A stretch of DNA of 33,424 nt from a bacterium (GTDB taxonomy: Bacteria > Patescibacteriota > Minisyncoccia > Phycocordibacterales > VMGT01): the NCBI GenBank assembly GCA_023264615.1, contig JAHFLU010000004.1, positions 1 through 33,424 on the forward strand, given 5' to 3'. Positions within the stretch are counted from its first letter, which is position 1; each line of letters starts with the position of its first letter. Below the pieces are notes generated by a model. That model saw nothing but the letters and a program-made list of their open reading frames with translations. It was not told the DNA's origin and did no database searches. This document shows positions 26,280 through 33,424 of this stretch, piece after piece. The position numbers were made by a program, and so were the translations under genes.

Positions 26280-26573
26280 TTACTTCTTTTTAGCAATCTT
26301 TTTGACTGTCGCAGGAGCCCTCCGATGAGCGCGTTTTTCTGCTTTCACCTCTTTCTTGTTCTTCACGGGACGAGCCGCAGCAACACGAGACTTGAATTTC
26401 TCAACACGACCAGCTGCATCGAGGACCTTGTCGGTGCCCGTATAGAAAGGATGACACTGGCTGCAAATTTCAACATCAATTTTTTCTTCCGTTGATCCAA
26501 CGGCAAAAACAGCCCCGCAGGCACATGTTGCGGTCGCATTTGCATAATATTTCGGATGGATATCTTTTTTCAT
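26280..26573 (-). CDS. rpmE: 50S ribosomal protein L31 with basic C-terminal extension
   Basis: [23 protein letters not shown]...[26 protein letters not shown]. Confidence 0.93.
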   Translation of the reverse strand: MKKDIHPKYYANATATCACGAVFAVGSTEEKIDVEICSQCHPFYTGTDKVLDAAGRVEKFKSRVAAARPVKNKKEVKAEKRAHRRAPATVKKIAKKK

Positions 26574-26580
26574 GTGGGTC

Positions 26581-26606
26581 GTATGATATCAAACGTTCTA
26601 TCATAC
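26581..26606. promoter_or_regulatory. Operator-like palindrome at the rpmE promoter
   Basis: GTATGATA-N10-TATCATAC overlapping the candidate -10 TATCAT and the prmC stop. Confidence 0.5.
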
Positions 26607-27356
26607 TGCAAGCGACACGTGCGCTGAAACAAAACGCCATCGGTCATATTGGTCTTTTTGGAAACGGATGTTGCAATAGCCAAAGTCAACAAGCATCTGT
26701 TCGATATGTTCTTTCTGAATGTCATCAAACTCCATGAATATCGCGCCGGAACGCAGAAGATAGTGCGGAGCCTCGCTCAGGAAAGTCCGTATACTCTCAA
26801 ACCCATCTTCCCCTCCAAAGAGCGCTTCGTGCGGCTCGAACTCTATGACTGATCGTGCCACCCGACCGATATCCTGAAGAGCGATATACGGCGGATTCGC
26901 AAATATATAATCATAGGAACTATGCACATTCGAGAACATATCTGACACAAATGCGCTTACGCACGAGCGTAGGATAGCATTCCGTATTCTATTTTTTTCT
27001 ATTTGCTCGATACAGCTCGTCTTGATATCAGAGAGATCAACATGCACGTCCGGCACATTCTTCGCAACTGCAAGGCCAATACAGCCGCTACCTGCAAACA
27101 AGTCGAGACAACGTAATGGTCGGTTATCTTTTTTCAGAATTTCAATAAGTTTTTCTGTCCAGTATTCTGTTTCAACACGCGGCGTATGCGGACGGAGCGA
27201 AACATCAATCTCGAGGTTGAGGAATGGCACGGAACCAATGACATACGCAAGCGGCTCCCCTTTTGCAAGCCGCACCGCATCACCTTCGAACTCGGATCTA
27301 TATACACCATTATATTTCTCCCGTAATAACCACTTTTCTTCTTGCGTATATGTCAT
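26601..27356 (-). CDS. prmC: Release factor glutamine methyltransferase
   Basis: SAM motif CLDLFAGSGCIGLAVAK and catalytic FANPPYI. Confidence 0.92.
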   Translation of the reverse strand: MTYTQEEKWLLREKYNGVYRSEFEGDAVRLAKGEPLAYVIGSVPFLNLEIDVSLRPHTPRVETEYWTEKLIEILKKDNRPLRCLDLFAGSGCIGLAVAKNVPDVHVDLSDIKTSCIEQIEKNRIRNAILRSCVSAFVSDMFSNVHSSYDYIFANPPYIALQDIGRVARSVIEFEPHEALFGGEDGFESIRTFLSEAPHYLLRSGAIFMEFDDIQKEHIEQMLVDFGYCNIRFQKDQYDRWRFVSAHVSLAV

Positions 27357-27357
27357 C

Positions 27358-28683
27358 TTAGGAGCCTTCGAGAATATCGATTTGGGCTTGATATTTTGTG
27401 GCTAATTCCATCACCTCATCACCGTAAAAAGCGTACGAAGAGTTCCCCGCATTTTTCCACCCTGCAAGATATCGAAGCGCTGCAAGACGTTCCGTCTGGG
27501 GTGTTCTGCCGTCGGCGCCGTTATCCGCGAGAAGAATCGCCGACGCCATGAACGCATCCCCCGGATCCCATGGGTTCGGTGGATTATGTCCCGTAAGGGA
27601 AGCAATTTGTTTTTCATACAATACCCAAGTCGAAGGAATAAATTGTGCAGGGCCCATAGCGCCACCCCAGCCATACCATGGCTTCTTCGACACCGGCACG
27701 ACGTCCGGATTGAGTCCAAGACGTGCCACAATATCCTTAAATACCGGCACATCGCGCGTCGGATGCATGTCTGTATGCCAGCTTCCCGTACCAACATTTT
27801 CTCCCAAATTCGACTCTTCTGCGATAATACCAAGAATAAATGCCGGGCGAACATTAAGCTTTCCACCTGCGTACTTCGCAAAGTCAAGCGCTGTACCAAA
27901 CGGGATCGCCGCAGTGCCACGCAGTGTAAACAGTTCGGAACGAATCATGGCCGCTGTTTTTTCCTGATCTTTCAAAACTTTCTGATATTCAGCTTCGACC
28001 CCCTTGGACACGGTCAGAATTTGGTGTTTTTCCCTCTCTTGCACTTCAATCTTCTTCTTCTGTAATTCTTGAATATTACGCAGCTCAATCTCGTCAGACT
28101 GCTTGTCTTCGAGCACATCACGTATCGTTGCCGTTTCCTCTTTCGTGCTGCGAATATCCTCAAATAAGATTTGCAGCCCCTGCTTTATCGACTGAAACGA
28201 ATCAATGTCTACAAAAAATTCTGAAAGGTTTTTATTGCCGAGCACTACCTCAACAAGCGAGAGATTATCGATCTCGTTTGTCTTCCGTATAAGTTGTGCA
28301 AGCGATTCTTTCCCCCGTCCGATCTTTGCGTCCAGTTCTTTGATAATCTTTCCTTTATCTTTAATTTCATCGCTCAAGCGCGATATTGCGATGATACGCT
28401 GCCGTATGCCGAGGCGCGCTTTCTCCATATTCGCATCAAGGATTGAAACGTCACGCTCGAGCGTGACGCGATCGCGCTGCTTCTCCTGCACAAGAGAGCG
28501 CTGTACGTTGATTTTTTTCTCGATCTCAACAAGCTCTCGCTCAAGCTGCGCTTTCCGCGAAGCAACTTGTACATCGACAGGCTGTTCCTCGGCAAAAACA
28601 AAAAAAACACCGCCTACCGCGATAGACCCTGCAAGAAGAGCGGACACAAGAATCTTTGTAATAATTCGTACCCGTCCTTGCAT
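27358..28683 (-). CDS. Secreted coiled-coil (CwlO/EnvC-like) plus MltB-like lytic transglycosylase
   Basis: Signal/TM, long coiled coil, then IIAEESNLGENVG...GWGGAMGPAQFIPSTW...NPPNPWDPGDAFMASAILLADNG. Confidence 0.85.
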   Translation of the reverse strand: MQGRVRIITKILVSALLAGSIAVGGVFFVFAEEQPVDVQVASRKAQLERELVEIEKKINVQRSLVQEKQRDRVTLERDVSILDANMEKARLGIRQRIIAISRLSDEIKDKGKIIKELDAKIGRGKESLAQLIRKTNEIDNLSLVEVVLGNKNLSEFFVDIDSFQSIKQGLQILFEDIRSTKEETATIRDVLEDKQSDEIELRNIQELQKKKIEVQEREKHQILTVSKGVEAEYQKVLKDQEKTAAMIRSELFTLRGTAAIPFGTALDFAKYAGGKLNVRPAFILGIIAEESNLGENVGTGSWHTDMHPTRDVPVFKDIVARLGLNPDVVPVSKKPWYGWGGAMGPAQFIPSTWVLYEKQIASLTGHNPPNPWDPGDAFMASAILLADNGADGRTPQTERLAALRYLAGWKNAGNSSYAFYGDEVMELATKYQAQIDILEGS

Positions 28684-28708
28684 ATATAAAAAATCAAAAT
28701 AGTACGTC

Positions 28709-28755
28709 GAGACAGCAAAATAGAGACCCTAAGAGACTCTCTATTTTGCTGTCTC
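28709..28755 (-). terminator. 17-bp perfect inverted repeat overlapping the rplY stop codon
   Basis: GAGACAGCAAAATAGAG-N13-CTCTATTTTGCTGTCTC. Confidence 0.6.
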
Positions 28756-29388
28756 TCCTTCTCCGGCCTCTTCCTGCTTTCCTTTCTTCGCCACTTCAAT
28801 CGTTGAGAGATCAGGCGCGGCAACTTCTTCCGCTTTTTCCTCGACTGCTTCGCTTGCAAGCACCACAACTTCCTCCGGATTTCCAAGAATCAAAACGCCG
28901 TCCGGTACGCGAAGGTCCTTGATACAGATCTGACTATTGAAATCAACGAGGGAAGAAACGTCGACAATAATCTCTTGTGGAAGACGTGACGGCTCCGCTT
29001 CCACCTCAACGGTATGGAGCACTTTCACAAGGACACCGCCGAGCTCTTTCACTGCCGGAGCAATACCTTCAAACTCGATAGGTACTTCCACCTGTACTTT
29101 CTGGCCTTTCTCAATGATATAAAAATCAACATGACGGGGAGTGTCTCTCACCGGATCAGTGGCAACATCGTGGATAAGAGCCTCCTTGGTACTACCAATA
29201 CCTTCAAGCATGATAACCGTGTTGTATCCAGCCTCCTTGAATACTTTTTCAAATGCACGTTGCTCTACGCTCACCGATGTTGCCTTTTCTTTCTTCCCAT
29301 AGAAAACAGCGGGCATTTTCCCATCTGCCCTCATTTGCTTCATCTTTTTACCTATCACATCGCGTTTTTCGAGCATCAGCGTCAACAT
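28741..29388 (-). CDS. rplY: 50S ribosomal protein L25/general stress protein Ctc
   Basis: EKRDVIGKKMKQMRADGKMPAVFYG, RDTPRHVDFYII, long L25-type beta domain. Confidence 0.93.
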   Translation of the reverse strand: MLTLMLEKRDVIGKKMKQMRADGKMPAVFYGKKEKATSVSVEQRAFEKVFKEAGYNTVIMLEGIGSTKEALIHDVATDPVRDTPRHVDFYIIEKGQKVQVEVPIEFEGIAPAVKELGGVLVKVLHTVEVEAEPSRLPQEIIVDVSSLVDFNSQICIKDLRVPDGVLILGNPEEVVVLASEAVEEKAEEVAAPDLSTIEVAKKGKQEEAGEGETAK

Positions 29389-29395
29389 GTCCTAA

Positions 29396-29423
29396 AGTAT
29401 AGCTATTTTCCATAAAAAAACAA
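29396..29423 (-). promoter_or_regulatory. rplY promoter, near-leaderless
   Basis: TTGTTT-N16-TATACT, ATG 7 nt after the -10. Confidence 0.5.
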
Positions 29424-29465
29424 CCTGGGCGATGGTACGGCCTTTTTAAGCCATATCATCGCCCA
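29414..29465 (-). terminator. Terminator of the 94-aa ORF
   Basis: TGGGCGATG...CATCGCCCA stem with inner GGC/GCC; minus strand U-tract GTTGTTTTTTT. Confidence 0.8.
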
Positions 29466-29469
29466 AGCG

Positions 29470-29748
29470 CTACACTCCCATGCGGGTATCAACCTGCAAC
29501 TCCATCGGTATAAATTCTTCAACGGCCTTGAGCGTTATTTCAACAATTCCATATTCTTTTGTTTCAATCGTAACACTCGGCGGAACTTTATCTTTCATTC
29601 CCACAGGCACTTGAACAACGATGCAGGGGTCAGGATCTCCAACAGGAACTCCTATACAAAAGTTATCGATTTCAATCTGCTGCCACACATCAAGAGCATA
29701 CTGCTCCATAATTTTTTGAACATCTCGGGGAGTCAGTCGTCTCTCCAC
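29470..29748 (-). CDS. Hypothetical protein (~92-94 aa)
   Basis: ORF with SD-like AGAGAGG upstream of GTG; own candidate promoter and terminator. Track start 29754. Confidence 0.65.
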   Translation of the reverse strand: MERRLTPRDVQKIMEQYALDVWQQIEIDNFCIGVPVGDPDPCIVVQVPVGMKDKVPPSVTIETKEYGIVEITLKAVEEFIPMELQVDTRMGV

Positions 29749-29796
29749 AAACACCTCTCTCTATAAAAAAGGATGAAAAACGCTTGTCTATGCTTC

Positions 29797-29826
29797 ATTA
29801 TAGATGCAAGCTGCAGCAAAGAGCAA
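29797..29826 (-). promoter_or_regulatory. Candidate promoter with consensus -10
   Basis: Minus strand TTGCTC-N18-TATAAT. Confidence 0.5.
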
Positions 29827-29847
29827 CGAGAATACGTAGACAAGCTC

Positions 29848-30816
29848 TTAGGTCTTTACAAGATTTGGGGGTATTTTCCCTTCAAGAGCGGCGATGATAT
29901 TGAGAGCAGCCATCTCCGCCATCTTTGTCCGTGTTTCTTCTGTCGCTGATGCAATATGCGGCGTCAATACCACATTTTCGAGTTCCGCGAGACCTGCTGT
30001 AAGAGCCGGTTCGTTTTCAAACACATCAAGCGCCGCGCCGCGGATAATTTTGGCGCGCAATGCGTCAACCAGCGCAACCTCATCTACAACCGGCCCACGT
30101 GACGTATTCACCAAATATCCCGATTCTTTCATCATTCCGAGACGTCTTGTATTGATCAGGTGTTTCGTCGAATCAAGGAGTGGTACATGAATCGTCACCA
30201 CGTCCGCATGTTTCAGTACATCATCCACCGTTTCAAAATACGTTGCATGATAATCTTTTTCAAAAAGTTCGTTCTGATGCACATCGTAGTAAATCACATC
30301 CATATCGAACCCATTGTGCGCATGGTACGCAACGCGTGAACCGATCCTTCCTGCACCGAGAACACCAAGTGTTTTGCCCGCCAGATCGGTGCCAAGAAAA
30401 AGCATAGGTGCCCAGCCGACAAATTTTCCTGCCCGTGTAAACCGATCTGCTTCCCCGATACGTGACGTCATTGCAAGAATGAGGGCAAATGTGTGCTCCG
30501 CAACAGTTTCTGTCAGAACGTCTGGCGTATTCGCTATTTGAATACCACGAGCAGTTACAGCCTTTACGTCAAGATTATTTGTCCCTACTGCATAGTTTGC
30601 AATAATTTTTACCTGCGGAGCCGCTGCAAGAACCTCTTCATCAATCGTATCTGTCAACAAACAGAGTATCGCATCATAAGCATCCTCTTTCAGCGCATTC
30701 ACAAGTTCTGTCTTTGAAAGCACACCATCCTTTTCGCTCATGGTGACCGAAAGCCCCCGATCCCGAAGCATTTTTAAACCGCTCTCTGGTATTTGCCGTG
30801 TTACATATACTTTCAT
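29848..30816 (-). CDS. D-2-hydroxyacid dehydrogenase (glyoxylate/hydroxypyruvate reductase-like)
   Basis: GVLGAGRIGSRVA, LVNTSRGPVVDE, LTPHIASATEETR. Confidence 0.92.
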   Translation of the reverse strand: MKVYVTRQIPESGLKMLRDRGLSVTMSEKDGVLSKTELVNALKEDAYDAILCLLTDTIDEEVLAAAPQVKIIANYAVGTNNLDVKAVTARGIQIANTPDVLTETVAEHTFALILAMTSRIGEADRFTRAGKFVGWAPMLFLGTDLAGKTLGVLGAGRIGSRVAYHAHNGFDMDVIYYDVHQNELFEKDYHATYFETVDDVLKHADVVTIHVPLLDSTKHLINTRRLGMMKESGYLVNTSRGPVVDEVALVDALRAKIIRGAALDVFENEPALTAGLAELENVVLTPHIASATEETRTKMAEMAALNIIAALEGKIPPNLVKT

Positions 30817-30826
30817 ACCTTAAAAG

Positions 30827-31720
30827 TTATTGTATGTTACTAAAAAGTTTGAGACGATCGGTCACTACCTGCTGTACCGCCTGTACCGCCCCTTTAAGGA
30901 ATTTGTACGGGGCAATTTCGTCCGGATCTTCCTGGAGCGCGATCATAAGCGCCTTGCGGTATGCTACCCGAATCTCCGTGTTGATGTGGACGATAGAAAT
31001 TCCTGCCGCAATGCCAGCACGGAAATCATCATCGCTTGTCCCTGAACCGCCATGGAGTACAAGTGGCACATGAGCAGCTTCTAAAAGATTCTCAATCCGT
31101 TTAACATCCAGATGTTTAGGGTTATGCCCCGAAGCGAGCATGCCATGCATGTTGCCGACAGCAGGCGCGACAAGATCAACTCCCGTATGTTTTACAAATG
31201 CGGAAATTTCTTCTGGTTTTGTCAAATCTTCCGGTGTAAACGAAACTCCTTCCGGAATCGCATCCAGTATTTTTGACGAGGTACCGATAAACCCTATTTC
31301 TCCTTCTATAAGAATATCTCTTCCTTGCTTTTTTGAGGCCTCCCGAGCGTACTCGACACATTTTTTCGTCGTTTGTACATTATCATCAAAAGAAAGTTTG
31401 GTACCGTTGCCGTCAAAAATGGCTGCGTCGTAGCCCGCGTCAATCGCCTCTTGTACTTTTTCAAAAGAGTAACAATGGTCCGCATTGAGGTATATTGGAT
31501 AGTCATATTCATCCCGAATACTTTTTATCAGCGCGACTGCCTGCTTTGCACCAATGAAACCCCGTTCACCTTCTGACGTTCCGATAATCACCGGAACATT
31601 GAGTGCTTGCGCTGCATGAAAGACACCCCAAAGCCCCTCGAGATTCGAAATATTAAAATGGCCGATAGCGGTCTTTTTTGTACGCGCCTCTGTAATAACT
31701 TCCCGTAACGTGCTTACCAT
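30827..31720 (-). CDS. Class II fructose-bisphosphate aldolase family
   Basis: AIGHFNISNLE, YLNADHCYSFEKVQEAIDAGYDAAIFDGN, GEIGFIG, LVLHGGSGTSDDDFRAGIAAGISIVHINTEIR. Confidence 0.9.
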   Translation of the reverse strand: MVSTLREVITEARTKKTAIGHFNISNLEGLWGVFHAAQALNVPVIIGTSEGERGFIGAKQAVALIKSIRDEYDYPIYLNADHCYSFEKVQEAIDAGYDAAIFDGNGTKLSFDDNVQTTKKCVEYAREASKKQGRDILIEGEIGFIGTSSKILDAIPEGVSFTPEDLTKPEEISAFVKHTGVDLVAPAVGNMHGMLASGHNPKHLDVKRIENLLEAAHVPLVLHGGSGTSDDDFRAGIAAGISIVHINTEIRVAYRKALMIALQEDPDEIAPYKFLKGAVQAVQQVVTDRLKLFSNIQ

Positions 31721-31729
31721 ATGCACACT

Positions 31730-31735
31730 ATTGTA
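31730..31735 (-). promoter_or_regulatory. Candidate -10 (TACAAT) 9 nt before the aldolase ATG
   Basis: TACAAT-AGTGTGCAT-ATG on the minus strand. Confidence 0.4.
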
Positions 31736-31814
31736 ACACATACTTCTTCTGCAATGGAATATTGTATTCGCACCATCGTTGCTATACTACTCTCATAGAA
31801 TTAACAAATACTCT

Positions 31815-32810
31815 ATGGAAACAAAACTTGATTTTGTCGCGATCGGCGATATTACGACTGACGCTTTCATCCGCCTTGCCGAGAGCGAAGCACACGTCGT
31901 CGAAACAGGGGGGCGGCAGGAAATCTGCATGAGCTTTGGAGACAAGATTCCTTATGAAAAAGTGGACATCGTTCGCGCCGTCGGCAACAGTCCAAACGCC
32001 GCAGTATCCGCTGCGCGCCTCGGTCTTGCTTCTGCTGTTGTCACAACAGTCGGGGACGATGAAAACGGGCGTGAATGCATACAGTCGCTCAAAGACTCCG
32101 GTGTTGAAGCACACTTTGTTACAACACAGCAAAACATTGAAACAAACTATCACTATGTTCTCTGTTATAAAGCCGAGCGGACTATTCTCGTCAAGCATCA
32201 TGAATATACGTATCGTTTGCCTGATGTTGGAGAACCTGTATTCCTCTATCTATCCTCACTTGCGGAAAATTCTCTCGAATATCATCACGAAATCGCGACA
32301 TATCTTGCCGCACACCCAAACGTAAAGCTTGCATTCCAGCCGGGCACATTCCAAATGAAACTGGGGTATGAAAATCTCAAAGATATATACAAACGCTCCG
32401 AGCTTTTTTTCTGCAACAAAGAAGAAGCGGAAAGAATCCTTGGGCGCGGAAAGAGTGAGCTTCCCGAACTCCTCGAGGGTGTTCACGCTCTGGGTCCAAA
32501 GATTGCGATTATTACCGATGGGCCAAAGGGGGCATACACATTCGACGGCAATGAGATCTGGCGCATGCCTATGTACCCCGACCCTGCACCGCCACAGAAT
32601 CGTACCGGTGCAGGCGATGCATTTGCCTCCACCTTTACAAGTGCCCTTATTCTTGGCAAAACCATACCCGAGGCACTCGCTTGGGGGCCCATAAATTCAA
32701 TGTCTGTCGTTCAACATGTCGGCGCACAAAAGGGACTTCTTTCGCGTGAAAAACTCCTTGAATTTCTCAAGGAGGCACCCAAAGACTACGTCCCAACCAA
32801 ACTACGTTAG
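31815..32810 (+). CDS. PfkB-family carbohydrate/nucleoside kinase
   Basis: FVAIGDITTDAFIRL, SPNAAVSAARLGL, and NRTGAGDAFASTFTSALILG signature. Confidence 0.9.
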   Translation: METKLDFVAIGDITTDAFIRLAESEAHVVETGGRQEICMSFGDKIPYEKVDIVRAVGNSPNAAVSAARLGLASAVVTTVGDDENGRECIQSLKDSGVEAHFVTTQQNIETNYHYVLCYKAERTILVKHHEYTYRLPDVGEPVFLYLSSLAENSLEYHHEIATYLAAHPNVKLAFQPGTFQMKLGYENLKDIYKRSELFFCNKEEAERILGRGKSELPELLEGVHALGPKIAIITDGPKGAYTFDGNEIWRMPMYPDPAPPQNRTGAGDAFASTFTSALILGKTIPEALAWGPINSMSVVQHVGAQKGLLSREKLLEFLKEAPKDYVPTKLR

Positions 32811-32818
32811 GGTGAAAT

Positions 32819-33424
32819 CTATTTCCTGTTTTTCACTTTTTTGACAGCATCCTTGATTGAAGAAACCCCCATGCCATATTCTTCAATAAGCTGACTTGGT
32901 TCTCCTGATTGTCCAAATCGATTGTGGACCCCGATGAATTCAATCGGCACAGGATGAAGTTGTGCAAGAACTTCTGCCACAGCAGACCCCATGCCTCCCG
33001 CGATCTGATGTTCTTCAACAGTCACCACTGCTCCTCCTTTTTTTGCATACGCAACAATGGTATCAATATCCATCGGCTTTACTGTATGGTTGTTGATCAC
33101 GGCGACTCGAATTCCTTCATCTTTAAGTTCTTTTGCCGCAACGAGAGCATTATAAAGAAGCGAGGAACAACCAATGATTGCAACATCTATTTCGTCTTCA
33201 TCCCAGAGCACTTCGGCACGGCCGATCTCAAACGGCGTTTCGGCTGTCGTCCACACCGGACGATTGTCCCGATTAAAACGCATGTAGACAGGGCCAGCAA
33301 CGCTTACTGCAGCGAGCGTTGCTTTGCGTGCTTCTTCCATATCAGAGGGCACAACAACGGTCATGTTTGGTTGTACACGCATCAGCGCGACATCTTCGAG
33401 CTGCTGATGTGTCGCACCGTCAGG
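32819..33424 (-). CDS. Transketolase C-terminal subunit, N-terminus beyond window
   Basis: Frame open to window edge (PDGATHQQLEDVALMRVQPNMTVVVPSD...); GPVYMRFNRDNRPV, VVTVEEHQIAGGMGSAVAEVLA. Confidence 0.9.
   Translation of the reverse strand, partial: PDGATHQQLEDVALMRVQPNMTVVVPSDMEEARKATLAAVSVAGPVYMRFNRDNRPVWTTAETPFEIGRAEVLWDEDEIDVAIIGCSSLLYNALVAAKELKDEGIRVAVINNHTVKPMDIDTIVAYAKKGGAVVTVEEHQIAGGMGSAVAEVLAQLHPVPIEFIGVHNRFGQSGEPSQLIEEYGMGVSSIKDAVKKVKNRK

Noticed and set aside
1-33424. CRISPR arrays, transposases, phage genes, toxin-antitoxin or known defence modules
   Set aside because: No repeat array, transposase motif or defence-family motif was seen on either strand.

Overview
The window is a compact, mostly protein-coding bacterial segment, typical of a reduced (probably Candidate Phyla Radiation/Patescibacteria) genome. 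The taxonomic call is inference from shortened aminoacyl-tRNA synthetases, an undersized SMC and tight gene packing. Recognisable core genes: RNase R (5' truncated by the window), an SMC-family ATPase, RNase III, NusB fused to a Nudix domain, L32, RNase HII, DnaE, ThrRS, GyrB/ParE, PheT, PheS, tRNA-Thr(UGU), EF-Ts, S2, RF1, L31, PrmC and L25. A carbon-metabolism block holds a D-2-hydroxyacid dehydrogenase, class II FBP aldolase, a PfkB-family kinase and a transketolase C-terminal subunit (truncated). Accessory genes include a solute-binding-like/VWA protein, a Leu/Glu-type amino-acid dehydrogenase, a coiled-coil/MltB-like transglycosylase, a SurA_N-like membrane protein, several unknown proteins and a 43-aa membrane microprotein cassette. 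No CRISPR array, transposon, prophage or recognisable defence system was found. The most interesting signals are: (i) two apparent classes of translation start, one with -10 boxes 6-10 nt upstream of the ATG and no Shine-Dalgarno (SD), the other with a strong SD in stand-alone terminator-bounded cassettes; (ii) an SMC that appears to lack a hinge; (iii) a NusB-Nudix fusion; (iv) a promoter/SD/microprotein/terminator cassette next to pheS; (v) several compact promoter/terminator overlaps. No sequence search was run; all homology calls come from reading motifs.
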